Assembly (NCBI GenBank): GCA_033032865.1 | Contig: JAWHQI010000718.1 | Span: 62,001 to 126,000, forward strand | DNA: 64,000 nt | Source: Dactylorhiza incarnata | Taxonomy: Eukaryota; Streptophyta; Magnoliopsida; Asparagales; Orchidaceae | Direction: 5' to 3' | Part shown: positions 1-10,439 of the stretch, piece by piece | How the letters are laid out: each line of letters opens with the position of its first letter | Numbering within the stretch: the stretch's first letter is position 1 | Translations under genes and position numbers: made by a program | Notes under the pieces: generated by a model | What the model was told of the DNA's origin: nothing | What the model saw: the letters and a program-made list of their open reading frames with translations, nothing else | Databases searched by the model: none

Positions 1-3000
1 TTCTAAAATAGATTTTAAGGGCATTTCATCAAGACGGGAGATATTACCTGAGCGTTGGCATTGTTCACAACGACTTACATGTGCGTGAGCGTCTTTGAAG
101 ATGCTCGGCCAATAGAAGCCCGCTTCAAGTACCTTCCGTGCCGTCCGATTTGCTTTATAATGCCCGCCGGCGGGTCCCTCGTGGCAATGCTTTAAAATTT
201 GAGCGCCCTCCTCATGAGATACACACCTCCGCACCACTTGGTCCGCACAAACTCGAAAAAGGAACGGATCCTCCCAAAAATAATTTTTCAAATCCGAAAA
301 GAATTTCTTCTTTTCTTGATAGGAAAAATCTTTTGGGAGAAATCTCGCAACAAGGTAGTTTGCGAAATCGGCGAACCAAGGGGTAGGGAGATCTATTACC
401 TTATGAATAACGAGGAGGCGTTCCTCAGGAAAAGTATCATTAATTTCTTCCTCTATGAGCTCCTCCGAATTGGGATTCTCCAACCGAGAAAGATGATCCG
501 CCGCCAAATTTTCCGCTCCCCGTTTGTCCCGGATCTCCAAATCAAATTCTTGTAAAAGTAAGATCCACCTAATCAACCTTGGCTTGGCATCAGTTTTTGT
601 TAGCAAATAACGTAAAGCCGAGTGATCAGTAAAAACAATTACTTTAGATAAAGTAAGATAAGAGCGAAATTTATCAAAAGCAAAAATCACGGCTAAAAGC
701 TCTTTCTCGGTTGTTGTGTAATTCTCTTGTGCGTCGGTAAGTGTCTTGCTCGCATAATAAATAGGATGAAAATTTTTATTTATGCGTTGTCCTAGGACTG
801 CACCAACGGCAAAACTACTAGCATCGCACATAATCTCAAAAGGAAGATCCCAATTGGGAGCTATCATAATAGGAGCGTTTATTAATTTTTCTTTAATAAT
901 AGAAAAAGAATGCAAACAATTTTCATCAAAAATAAACGGTGCATCTTTTTCTAATAAGTGAGTGAGGGGCTTGGTTATTTTAGAAAAGTCTTTTATAAAC
1001 CGGCGATAGAAACCGGCATGCCCAAGAAAACTACGTACGGCCTTAACATTTGAAGGGGGAGGTAATTTTTCTATAGTTTCAATTTTAGCTTTATCTACCT
1101 CTATACCCTTACTAGAAATTTTGTGGCCTAAAACTAAACCTTCCCGTACCATAAAATGGCACTTCTCCCAATTTAACACTAAATTTGTCTCCTCACATCT
1201 TTGGAGAACGCGGGAAAGGTTAGTCAAACATAAATCAAATGAATCTCCGAAAACGGAGAAATCATCCATAAAAACTTCCATAATATCCTCCACTAGCTCG
1301 TCAAAAATTGCTAGCATACATCTTTGGAATGTAGCCGGCGCATTGCATAACCCAAATGGCATCCTACGATAGGCGAAGGTGCCAAACGGACAAGTGAAGG
1401 TTGTTTTCTCTTGGTCCTCGGGCGCAATTGGGATTTGAAAATACCCCGAGAGACCGTCAAGAAAACAATAAAACGAGTGTCCGGATAATCGTTCAAGGAT
1501 TTGGTCGATGAACGGTAAAGGAAAATGATCCTTACGGGTCGCATCATTTAATTTGCGATAATCAATACAAACCCGCCATCCGGTAACGGTTCTAGTTGGG
1601 ATTAATTCATTTTTTTCGTTTGGCACTACCGTTAATCCTCCTTTCTTTGGCACCACTTGGACCGGACTAACCCAAGAGCTATCCGAAATTGGATAGATGA
1701 TGCCCGCATCTAATAATTTAATTACCTCCGCCTTAACCACCTCCTTCATATTAGGATTGAGGCGGCGTTGAGGTTGAATAGATTTACGTGAAGTTTCTTC
1801 TAATAAAATTTTATGCGTACAAAAGGAGGGATTAATCCCTTTTAAAACCGTAATTTTCCACGCAATTGCGCGGCGATGAAGTTTTAAAACATTTAATAAT
1901 TTTAATTTTTCTTCATCGGACAGAAACGCCGACACGATTACGGGAAGCTTAGAATCCTCCGCTAGAAATAAATATTCTAAATGATTAGGCAATTGTTTTA
2001 ATTCTACTACGGGAGGTTCCTCATAAGAAGTTTTTAATCGATCACTACTTAATTCTAAAATTTCAAAAATAGGTTCGTGAGTGATCGTGCCGTCAATAAT
2101 TTCATGAGAAATAAGTTCGAGATTTTCAAATTCTTCATCATAGAAAGATGACGGTGAAATATATTCAGAAAATAAAATTGAGTCTTCATCAGGTGAAGCC
2201 TCCAAGAAAAAACAAGAGTCGTCATTTGAGAGCGTATTTTTCATAGAAGAATTTATAGTAAAGGTAACTTCCTCATCTCCGACTCTAAGGAGAAGTTTAC
2301 CGTTACTAACATCAATTATTGCGCGCGAGGTGGCAAGAAAAGGGCGACCGAGAATGAGTGGTACCTCGGCGTCCTCATCTATGTCAAGGATGACAAAATC
2401 TACTGGAAAGATAAATTTATCAACCTTGACAAGCACATCCTCGATAATACCCATTGGGTATTTTATGGAACGATCCGCCAATTGGATGCTCATTCTCGTG
2501 GGATTAGGTTCTCCTAAACCCAATTTTTGGAAAAGAGAATAAGGCATCAAATTTATAGAGGCGCCTAGATCGGCCAACGCATGTTTTACTAAGAAATCGC
2601 CAAATAAACATGGAATTGAGAAACTACCCGGATCGGTTAATTTCTTAGGCAATTTATTAAGTAAAACTGCTGAGCATTCCTCCTTCAATTGAACGGTAGA
2701 AATATCCTCAAGTTTCTTTTTATTAGACAAAAGATCTTTGAGGTATTTAGCATACTTCGGCATTTGCGCGATAGCTTCGCAAAATGGTAGATTAATTTGA
2801 ATTTGTTTAAACATATCTAAAAATTTACCGTAATGCTCATCATTTCGATCCTTTTTTAATTTAGACGGATAGGGAAGTGGTGGTTGAAATTCCTTAATTT
2901 TATTTTGCGTTGAAACTTGAGGAGGAGGAAAAGATGAAGAAATTGTTACCTCTGGTTCAACCAATTGTGAAGGGGTAGTTACCTCCTTCCCGCTTCGTAG

Positions 3001-4152
3001 CGTGATAGCCTTTGCTTGCTCCTTTGGGTTGGGCTCCGTATTGCCTGGAAGTGCTCCCTGCTGGCGATCGGAGAGCATCTTCGCGATTTGCCCAATTTGA
3101 TTCTCCAAATTGCGAACAGATCCGGTAAGATTCCGAATATTTGCATCGTTATTTGCTGCATATTTGGTGAAAACCTCCTCAAGGGAGGGAGATTTTGGAG
3201 CTTGTGGTGGAGGAAAACCAGGTGGAATTGTGTTTGGGGGTTGTGCCGCATTCCCTGGATTACTCCAAGAGAAATTTGGGTGGTTACGGAAACCCGGGTG
3301 ATATGTGTTACCATAATGAGTGTTACCCGAATTAAAGTTTGGCCGATTCGGATTACCCATGTAATCCACGTGTTCGGCAATGGTGGAGGGGGATCCCCAG
3401 GTAGGTGTAGAAGAGGAAGCAGTCATCTCTTCTATTTTTCTATTTAAAAGCTCAACCTGGACAGATAAATTTGAAATTGCATCAACTTCATACAGCCCGG
3501 CTGGTTTATTTGAGCGCGACCGAGGTGTACTCCATTGATACGTATTCATGGCCATACTCTCTAAAAGCTCTTGCGCTCCTGCCGGTGTTTTGTTATTCAA
3601 GGTACCACCGGCGGCGGCATCAATCATTTGACGCGTTTGAGAATTTAGGCCGTTATAGAATGTCTGAATTTGCAACCAATCGGGGATTGCATGATGGGGG
3701 CATCGGCGCAAATATTCCTTAAATCGCTCCCAAGTATCATAAAGTGTTTCCGTTTCAACTTGGGAGAAAGAAATGATATCCTTACGCAATTGAGCCGATT
3801 TAGCGGGCGGAAAATATTTCGTGAGAAATTGTTCCGTCATTTGGGCCCATGTGGTGATAGATCCTCTTGGAAGAGAACTGAGCCACTGCTTAGCTTTATT
3901 GCGCAAGGAGAAAGGAAAAAGCCGAAGCCTTATTGCGTCATCGGATACCCCGTTAATTTTGAAAGTATCCTCATCTTGAAGCCCATCAAATTGTACATAT
4001 TGTTGTACCATTTGAATGATGCACGGCTTTAATTCAAAATTATTGTTCGCTATAGCAGGTCGAACAATACTAGAAGTGGTATCCTCTAGATTAGGCCGGG
4101 CATAATAGGACATAGTCCATTGCGCGACCTCATCCGGATTTGGATCACCCAT
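1..4152 (-). CDS. gag-pol polyprotein of element A (gag, protease, RT, RNase H, start of integrase), open to the window edge
   Basis: I read this frame triplet by triplet from the ATG at 4152 down to base 1 and found no stop, giving at least 1,384 codons in one frame. Order: Athila-like gag; protease with active-site DLGAS near residue 528; reverse transcriptase with FMDD near residue 963 (the YxDD box); RNase H with IMCDAS near residue 1110; then the zinc-binding part of integrase. The next in-frame stop upstream of the ATG is at 4279-4281, so this is the most upstream ATG. Compared with F, gag lacks about 13 residues after its DED motif, a 39-nt in-frame deletion. With no other break visible, this is the best-preserved coding sequence in the window. 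Whether it is functional depends on the missing C-terminus. Confidence 0.9.
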   Translation of the reverse strand, partial: MGDPNPDEVAQWTMSYYARPNLEDTTSSIVRPAIANNNFELKPCIIQMVQQYVQFDGLQDEDTFKINGVSDDAIRLRLFPFSLRNKAKQWLSSLPRGSITTWAQMTEQFLTKYFPPAKSAQLRKDIISFSQVETETLYDTWERFKEYLRRCPHHAIPDWLQIQTFYNGLNSQTRQMIDAAAGGTLNNKTPAGAQELLESMAMNTYQWSTPRSRSNKPAGLYEVDAISNLSVQVELLNRKIEEMTASSSTPTWGSPSTIAEHVDYMGNPNRPNFNSGNTHYGNTYHPGFRNHPNFSWSNPGNAAQPPNTIPPGFPPPQAPKSPSLEEVFTKYAANNDANIRNLTGSVRNLENQIGQIAKMLSDRQQGALPGNTEPNPKEQAKAITLRSGKEVTTPSQLVEPEVTISSSFPPPQVSTQNKIKEFQPPLPYPSKLKKDRNDEHYGKFLDMFKQIQINLPFCEAIAQMPKYAKYLKDLLSNKKKLEDISTVQLKEECSAVLLNKLPKKLTDPGSFSIPCLFGDFLVKHALADLGASINLMPYSLFQKLGLGEPNPTRMSIQLADRSIKYPMGIIEDVLVKVDKFIFPVDFVILDIDEDAEVPLILGRPFLATSRAIIDVSNGKLLLRVGDEEVTFTINSSMKNTLSNDDSCFFLEASPDEDSILFSEYISPSSFYDEEFENLELISHEIIDGTITHEPIFEILELSSDRLKTSYEEPPVVELKQLPNHLEYLFLAEDSKLPVIVSAFLSDEEKLKLLNVLKLHRRAIAWKITVLKGINPSFCTHKILLEETSRKSIQPQRRLNPNMKEVVKAEVIKLLDAGIIYPISDSSWVSPVQVVPKKGGLTVVPNEKNELIPTRTVTGWRVCIDYRKLNDATRKDHFPLPFIDQILERLSGHSFYCFLDGLSGYFQIPIAPEDQEKTTFTCPFGTFAYRRMPFGLCNAPATFQRCMLAIFDELVEDIMEVFMDDFSVFGDSFDLCLTNLSRVLQRCEETNLVLNWEKCHFMVREGLVLGHKISSKGIEVDKAKIETIEKLPPPSNVKAVRSFLGHAGFYRRFIKDFSKITKPLTHLLEKDAPFIFDENCLHSFSIIKEKLINAPIMIAPNWDLPFEIMCDASSFAVGAVLGQRINKNFHPIYYASKTLTDAQENYTTTEKELLAVIFAFDKFRSYLTLSKVIVFTDHSALRYLLTKTDAKPRLIRWILLLQEFDLEIRDKRGAENLAADHLSRLENPNSEELIEEEINDTFPEERLLVIHKVIDLPTPWFADFANYLVARFLPKDFSYQEKKKFFSDLKNYFWEDPFLFRVCADQVVRRCVSHEEGAQILKHCHEGPAGGHYKANRTARKVLEAGFYWPSIFKDAHAHVSRCEQCQRSGNISRLDEMPLKSILE

Positions 4153-4437
4153 ATTAGAAGAGGTAGAAAAGGAGGGGGAAGAAAAAGAAGATGAAGAAGG
4201 AAGAGTATTCGGAAAGGAAGTGTCACCTACGGATTCCTCAATCGGATCTTGAGAACTTGGTCGTTGGAATCTTAAGCGTCAGCCGAATGGTTTGCTCGAT
4301 TTCCGGATCCAATTCAAGAAGATCGGACGGATTCCTTCGGGTCATACACCAGACAGAAAAAACGTAGAAAAGAGAGAAGAAGAGAAAAAAAAATGATAAA
4401 ATTAATAGAACTAAGCTTTCAAAATATCAACAATTAG
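4153..4437 (-). other. 5' leader of element A between primer-binding site and gag
   Basis: About 285 bases of purine-rich sequence (as written on the plus strand) separate the primer-binding site from the gag ATG. No conserved gene is visible. The gag frame stays open upstream of the ATG to about 4278, but without another ATG. Confidence 0.7.
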
Positions 4438-4455
4438 TCCCCGGCAACGGCGCCA
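4438..4455 (-). promoter_or_regulatory. Primer-binding site of element A (tRNA-Asp type)
   Basis: The minus strand reads TGGCGCCGTTGCCGGGGA, the complement of a plant tRNA-Asp 3' end used by Athila and Tat elements. Six bases separate it from the LTR end. It fixes the element's orientation and the inner LTR edge. Confidence 0.95.
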
Positions 4456-5386
4456 AAAACTTGATAAGATAAATTCGCGCTGCGCAAAATTAAAATATTA
4501 TCCACGTATAATTCGATAAGGCAAGTGTACCTATCGCTTTATAGTATAGGATTTAGAAAATCAAGTGTCGTATTTTTCCGGGCTTGTTGAGTACTTCTAC
4601 TCACAAAGAAGAGCTATTATTTTATCGATCGAAAGTTGGGTTTGTTTTGGAAAAACAATTTGGAGAAAATTAACTACGAAGAAAGATTATGATTAAAAGG
4701 GTTAGCACCTGGTCTTGAATCCCTTTGGAATAAAATATAATTTTATAAAATATGAAACCGCAAACTCTTATTGAAATATCCTCGACCGTGGAGGTTCCCA
4801 AAATATGGTAGAGCCTCTCTCGAGAGAACTACCACCTAACCTTAGGTTGATCGATTAAGACCCCTCGGCCAGTCGAAACCCCCTAAGCTTGCTTTAAGCG
4901 GTGAACCCCACTATTGGGTTTGACTCCAATCCGAAAGATTTGTGTCACCCTCTCTCGAGGAATGCATACAACTCTTTTTATCTTTGAGTGATCTCCTCGT
5001 TCGCATGGATCTCTCGATCACTAGCAAACGAATCATAGATTGAAAGTCATATTCCGGACATATGAAATCAAAACAAAACAATTCAAAGATAAATCGAAGA
5101 TAAACAAAACGAGAGTTTGCTAATTAAAAAGATTCAAAACATATTTTATTTTATTCCAAAGTTCATCATGACCAAGTGCTAAAGGAAATTTAGCTACTCA
5201 TCATAGTGATGGGAATACAAGTAGAAGAGGAAAAAGACATGATTAAGAAAACAACAATATTTGAATTAAAATAGCAATAATAAAAACTTACAACTTTAGG
5301 AAAAAGTAGCTAGAACATAAAAATAGTAAACTAAAGCTGAAATTAAGCTCCAAAATTGCACACCCCGACTTCTGGAGATTGCTGCC

Positions 5387-5393
5387 TTTTATA
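5387..5393 (-). promoter_or_regulatory. TATA box in the LTR of element A
   Basis: The minus strand reads CTATAAAAGG. It lies directly downstream, in element orientation, of the hairpin array, which suits an LTR promoter separating U3 from R. Confidence 0.6.
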
Positions 5394-5411
5394 GATTAAA
5401 AAACGGGGAGT

Positions 5412-5879
5412 CACGCCCTTGGTCACGCCCGTGACCAAGGGCGTGTAAGCTGCGTAATTACTGTCATGAAAGCCCGGGACGTTGGGGAAGAGGAACCGCC
5501 AAAAATCAATTGCACGGCGGGTCACGGCCTCGGTCACGCCCGTGACAAAGGGCGTGTCTTGAACGGGTCTGGAAACGGCGGGAAACGCCGCGATCTGGAG
5601 TTAATCTAGCGGTTGCAGAAAAGTCACGGCCTCTGTCACGCCCGTGACCGAGGGCGTGTAATCTAGAAACGGCGGGAGTTGATTGCTGGCTGAAATGAAT
5701 GCAATCCGGGCGAGTCACGCCCGTGAATTTAAGGTCACGCCCTTAGTCACGCCCGTGACAGAGGGCGTGTAATTTTAATCTGACGTGGCGGCTGACTTCT
5801 TTCTACTGGAACGCGCGGGGCTGGATCACGGCCGTGACAAAATGTCACGCCCTAGGTCACGCCCGTGACCGAGGGCGTG
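5412..5879. repeat. Five 34-nt GC-rich hairpins at about 108-bp spacing (U3 of element A)
   Basis: Units lie at 5412-5445, 5523-5556, 5625-5658, 5736-5769 and 5846-5879. The first is a perfect hairpin: arm CACGCCCTTGGTCAC, loop GCCC, then the exact reverse complement of the arm. The other four are the same structure with a few mismatches. Starts are 102-111 bases apart, and the spacer sequence is much less conserved than the hairpins. Confidence 0.9.
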
Positions 5880-6322
5880 TACTTTGCGATTTCGGCAGAA
5901 ATACTCCAAATATTCTCCTGATTAGTCATATGAGCTTGAAAATGCTATTGGCAGCCCAAATTTCCTGAAAATACAAAAATAAGATAAATTAGTGATAAAT
6001 TAACTAAAACTAAATTAATTATAAATAAAATATTATGTGAAAATAACTATAAATATAGCATCATCACCCTCCTTAGTGGCTTGTTACTTTCACATCGGGC
6101 ATGATCGATCAAGTTTTTCACAGTTCACCAACTGAGTATTGATAAATCTTTCTTTACGCTCTAATACTTTTGTAAATTAATTAGTATAGTTATAATCTCT
6201 TTTTACTAAATTTCTATTTGCATGCATTTGTTACTTCGCACCGTACTCCTTTGTGTAATTTCCTTTGTTAACTACCATTTTCACACTCCACCGAATTCGT
6301 TTGCTCGGGACGCGCAAACAGT

Positions 6323-6336
6323 TAAGTCTGGGGGTG
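6323..6336 (+). promoter_or_regulatory. Polypurine tract of element B
   Basis: TAAGTCTGGGGGTG ends immediately before the LTR start TGATGAG. The equivalent tract in E, read on the minus strand at 19,718 onward, is almost identical. Confidence 0.8.
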
Positions 6337-6599
6337 TGATGAGTCCCAAATATATACACATTTATGGACTCATCTGGGCCGATTTTCTAGTCTATGCACT
6401 TCACTTTAGACATGTTTTCACTCATATTTGATACTCCATGCTAAGTGCACCTCTAGGCCCATTTTTGGTGTTATTTCATGTTCTGCATTTCTAGTAGTTT
6501 TCATGCATTGTTAAGTGCCACTTTCAGTGGATGGATTCATGGTTGTGCTGGAACAGGAGTCGTGCAGGTGTTCCCGGTACAATTCTGTACAGGTATACT

Positions 6600-6970
6600 G
6601 CGCACGATCACTGGTTCTATTGCGCACGACCACTGGTCGTGCACCGCTAATCGTGTGCACTTAACCCTTATTTTTTGAGTTCTGTCTCGGGTAGTGCGCA
6701 CGACCACCTACGATAGTGCGCACGACCACCAGTCGTGCGCCACTGTTCGTGCGCATTTAACATCAATTTTATGAGTTCTGTTTCGGACTGTGTGCACGAC
6801 CGCCTATGATAGTGCGCACGACCACCGATCGTGCGCCACTGGTCGTGCGAACATGGTATTTTATAAATTTCTTAATTTGCAGGCTCCACCCAGGTAGGCG
6901 CACGATCACAGAACTCTACCGCGCACGACCACTGGTCGTGCGCCAATAACCGTGCGCCAATGACCGTGCA
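6600..6970. repeat. Array of GCACGAC/GTCGTGC hairpins (U3 of element B)
   Basis: A clean unit is 6624-6642: arm GCACGACCA, one-base loop, arm TGGTCGTGC. Similar units recur near 6725, 6815 and 6925, with shared text between them, so this is a degenerate tandem repeat of roughly 100 bp. It stops about 20 bases before the TATA box. Confidence 0.85.
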
Positions 6971-6988
6971 CAGTATTTATTCCAGCGC

Positions 6989-6998
6989 CTATATAAGG
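6989..6998 (+). promoter_or_regulatory. TATA box in the LTR of element B
   Basis: CTATATAAGG follows the hairpin array directly and precedes the likely transcribed part of the LTR. Confidence 0.6.
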
Positions 6999-7882
6999 TC
7001 CTGATCTGGAGATTAGGGATAACGGGTGTTCCGGGAGCGCGATTTACAGTCCATACGCCGCCGTTTTCCACATCCAGCCACCTCCACCTCATTTTCTCCG
7101 CAAGGGGAAGTCATCTCCAGTCATTCTAAGCAATCCTCCATCGTCCGGGAGCATTCTCCGCCCTCCGTAAGCACTCAAGCAAGCCATCTCCAGTTCTGTC
7201 CGGTGAAAAGAATAGTCATCCTGAGGTAGAAGACGACGGAAGCACGTGGAGAGGTCGTGACAGTCTCTCAACGCCGGAAGCACAGTCCGCCTGAGTCCGG
7301 AGGTAGCTTGAAAAACTACCATTCCGGCCGTGAACGGCCGCTAGTCTTCGTCCATTGGTTGATTTCTTCCTCCCCCCTTTGTTGTACTTCTTTGAATCAT
7401 TTAAACTTGAATATCATGATGTTTAGTTTAAATGCAATGGTTGTTTATTCTCTGTTCTTCAGTATTTGTTTGTGATACGTCTCACCTCCACTCACTCACT
7501 CACGCACTCATCGTGTTTGATTCGCGTTAGCAAGAGTTTACGACAATTTGTGAAGAGGTGTTTGCGACCCTCACTCTCCACACTAGTAATCACTTCATTC
7601 GCATGCGTGTCGTCCATCCACCTTACGAAGCTCGGCATCGCGGCAGCTGCACCCATCTCACCTTGCGAAGCGGTGATTTTGACCCGCATTTCTTTTATTG
7701 TTGTTAACAGTAGGAAACCAAATCAAAACCCGACTGTCTGTGTTTGTTTTCGCTTGTGTAATAATTGTCACACAACGTGATTCGTTCACCCAACCTGCAT
7801 TCCTCAAGAGACCGACACTCGGGGATCCTATTCCCAACATTTATTACTTGCGCGACCGGTGCACTTGCCGAACATCGCATCA

Positions 7883-8284
7883 GTGACCAAGGGCGTGTAA
7901 TCTTAAATGAGATATCTAATGGATCACGAGCAGGAGGAGCTGGGAAAGAGGGGTTACCAAGTCATGGACTGGGGTAACGACGAGACGCTAGGGCACATAA
8001 TTTTAACTTGGCACTAGAGTGGTCATGTCATGCTGGATATACCTAGGGCATGAAGCAATACACGGCCAGGGGTCACGACGTGACCCATGGCATGTAAAAT
8101 TAACTTTTCTCTAAAATGCTCTAGAAAATCTCATGAGCATGGCTATAAGCTTTAAAGTGTTATCAGCATCCCATTTATTCCTAAAAATAATAATAATAAA
8201 GCAAAATCAAGATAAAATATCATTAAAAACAATTATTTAATAAGTAAATATTATAGTAAAATATAGATAAATAACGTACTATCA
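7883..8284 (-). repeat. 3' LTR fragment of element C
   Basis: About 400 bases hold decayed hairpin pieces such as gtgaccaagggcgtg at 7883 and ggtcacgacgtgaccc near 8073. The inner edge is the ATCA at 8284, aligned with the LTR edge of F. Element B interrupts it at the loop of a hairpin, so the rest lies beyond B. Confidence 0.65.
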
Positions 8285-9858
8285 AATACCATCATACTTA
8301 AGCATTCGCTATTCTAGAGCAAAACTAATTCATAAGTATGAGAAGAATTCATAAAACATTTCTAAAAGATTTACTCATAATTATGTACTTTAAATAATGC
8401 GTGCCTCATGACAAAGTAAGATTGAGATAAAATTTAGATTTATAAGAAATAAGTCATGATTCACAAATTGATATGAGTAGAATAAATATTAGTATGAAAA
8501 TTCTCTAATTGAATCTTCAATAACCAGATTGTATTGAATTAAGTAGAATAATCTAAGAATTAAAATTATAAAAACTTTTAAAAACACTAGAAATTTATCA
8601 AAAAAGCATAAATTATTAAATATACTCTCTTATCAAATTAATTTTCAAAAATAATTCTGTGATCGCTAGAACTTAAGTGTATAATGGTTTTGTTTTGTTT
8701 TTTGTATGGAAAATCAATAACTTTTAGAAAAGAATGGTCTTTGGTAGAGGGTGATGAATTTTATCCTCTCACCCTCATAGAGAATTATTAGTTTTATCCT
8801 CTCATTCTTATTTTAATTTTTTTCAAGTACGATGGGATGATGAATTATTTCCTCTCATGTCAAGCATATATTTTTTTTCTTTCTTAATAAAGGGTGATGA
8901 TGAATTTTTCCTCTCATCTCCACGATTTTTATTTTGCCATCAAAATGGGTAAATAAAGAAAGCTAGAGGGTAAAATGGTAAAATGCTAGAAAATATCCTA
9001 GATCATAACATAATCCTTATTTTAGAAAGAAAAATTTATGTTGAGAGTATATAAAATAAATTGAGCAATCTTGAAGAGTCCATGAGCTAAAAGTGACAAT
9101 AAGTAAAATCTATAGATTTTTTGCACAATTTCTACAAAATTGATTCATGATATTTTAAAGAGAGAAAATAAAACTAAGAAATTTTCTAAATAAATAAAGA
9201 TAATGAAAAAAATCATTAAATCGAATTCATCTAAAAATTAAATCTAGCAAATTATGAAAGACATATAAAATAAAATTACATAAAAAGAATACTTTTTAAA
9301 AAAAAGTCTATAAGTAAAACTCATAATTTATAATTAGTTAGGTTCAAATTAAGATAATACAAGGGGGAATCTAATATTACAAGAGTTAATAACATAGTTT
9401 TGAAAGTGTTTTTATTAATTATTTTTTGGAGTTTTGGTATTATAAATTTTCCTTGAAAATTCTTGGACTTTTTCCAAAAAATACCCAGTGACAGGCTCTC
9501 AATGTACTAGGCGGTTTTGTGGGATGAACGCCCACACGACTCTTTGACAATTTTTTTTTGGTTCTGGGCAAATTATGTTGCTAATTAAGGTTATCTTAGA
9601 AATTTAAAAAGAAAAGATATTTAAATAATTTTTGAAAATTGGTTTATATATTATTTGGAATTTTCAAGAAGCACCTAAAAATTCACTCCATACTTAAAAG
9701 AGGAACATTTTCCCCAATGTTCGATAGAGAAAAATATGAGTGAAAAATAAGAGACACTGCCCTTAAGTAGTGGAGAGAGACTTCCCATACAAACATGAAG
9801 AAGCATAAATAAGAAAAAAAAACAAAATTTTTTCATTAACTTTTAATTTTTAGGAAAA
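8285..9858 (-). other. A/T-rich non-coding 3' region of element C
   Basis: No reading frame or gene signature is visible. The text parallels the region between integrase and polypurine tract in F (23,555-25,400), including pyrimidine-rich 'atcctctca' blocks repeated near 8760, 8795, 8850 and 8905. This looks like a 3' untranslated segment of the Athila type. Confidence 0.6.
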
Positions 9859-10439
9859 CTAAAAAGGGAATGAAATAAAAGAAGATACATAAAAGAGAAC
9901 GCAAACCTGCGATCTCATGACCGAGGCGTCCAAACTGTCGATCCAAGTAATCATATAAATCTGACTACGGCGGGGGATCCTGTCGTGGAGAAGGAATCTG
10001 AGGTGAAGATGGAGGGGGGCACTGATATCTTCATCCAAGTGATCATGTCCGACTGCAGTAGGGGCCATCCAATAGCCACCATCCGCCCGATCACGTACCA
10101 TGCCTAAAGCCCATAAATACTGGAGTGAGATAGAGATGAGCTCTTGAACTATGGTAATCGGAGGAACAACATCCCAAAGTCCTTTCCGCTTAACAAGATA
10201 TGTAATAAAAATCACCCCTATAAGAACACTCAACCTCTTATTTTTGTCTTGGTGCCAGAAAAAGAGGCAAGTGTGGCACCCACGTTGAATGGGACTCATT
10301 CGGCCAAACTATATAAATATAATAAATTCGAACGAGTCACTGTTCCTTTACTTTCACTGAGCCCGGAGAGGTTGAAGGTAACGAGGCAGTGAAGGTAGTA
10401 GAGAGCAGTAGAAAGGTTATGGATGGCTGTGGACTTCTT
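9859..10439 (-). pseudogene. Athila ORF-1 (envelope-like) remnant, downstream half
   Basis: On the minus strand the frame entering from element D reads SNLLYLYSLAE and then FNVGATLA, which resembles the 'ELFYLWSM...N.GAFLA' pattern of the Athila ORF-1 family. It has in-frame stops and shifts frame. A second frame goes on with VLIGVIFITYLV, matching the 'I.VGGLIT.I' part of that family, and stays open to 9859. The role of this family is unproven; it sits where retroviruses carry envelope. The upstream half is at 42,164-42,660, beyond element D. Confidence 0.6.

Larger units (their letters stand above)
1..6063 (-). mobile_element. Element A: Athila-type Ty3/gypsy retrotransposon, 5' portion, cut by the window edge
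   Basis: Read on the minus strand the order is 5' LTR (4462-6063), tRNA-Asp primer-binding site (4438-4455), leader and one open gag-pol frame that leaves the window at base 1. The gag and pol resemble Athila proteins, and the primer site is the one shared by Athila and Tat elements. Its integrase C-terminus, 3' LTR and left target-site duplication lie outside the window. The outer LTR edge could be 6063 or 6066 because TCA is repeated there. A sits against the 3' end of element B, so it probably inserted into B, but without the left end no duplication can be checked. Confidence 0.9.
4462..6063 (-). repeat. 5' LTR of element A
   Basis: On the minus strand the LTR starts TGATG at its right edge and ends ATCTTATCA at 4462, next to the primer-binding site. 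It is about 1.6 kb long. It contains a TATA box and, upstream of that, five hairpin units. A short diverged copy of its 3' end lies at 46,039-46,158. Confidence 0.85.
6064..7882 (+). mobile_element. Element B: 3' end and LTR of a plus-strand element, same LTR family as element E
   Basis: The piece holds about 270 bases of A/T-rich internal DNA, a polypurine tract and a full LTR. The 40 bases before the LTR match the region next to the polypurine tract of E (19,718-19,760, inverted), and the LTR starts and ends like those of E. Everything further 5' is missing or lies beyond element A. The sequence after the LTR (GTGAC, 7883-7887) is hairpin DNA from the LTR of C, so B inserted into C. Confidence 0.8.
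6337..7882 (+). repeat. 3' LTR of element B
   Basis: The LTR runs from TGATGAGTCCC to CGCATCA, about 1,546 bp. Its start matches the E LTRs (inverted at 19,717 and 38,009) and its terminal GCATCA matches theirs. A hairpin array (about 6600-6970) lies just upstream of a TATA box at 6989-6998. Short reading frames inside it look like chance. Confidence 0.85.

Noticed and set aside
138..4032. Plus-strand reading frames across 138-4032
   Set aside because: They lie antisense to the continuous gag-pol of element A and have no family features of their own.
5412..5879. CRISPR-like array (regularly spaced repeats)
   Set aside because: It is a palindromic degenerate tandem repeat inside a plant LTR. 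No cas genes, and spacers are related to each other.
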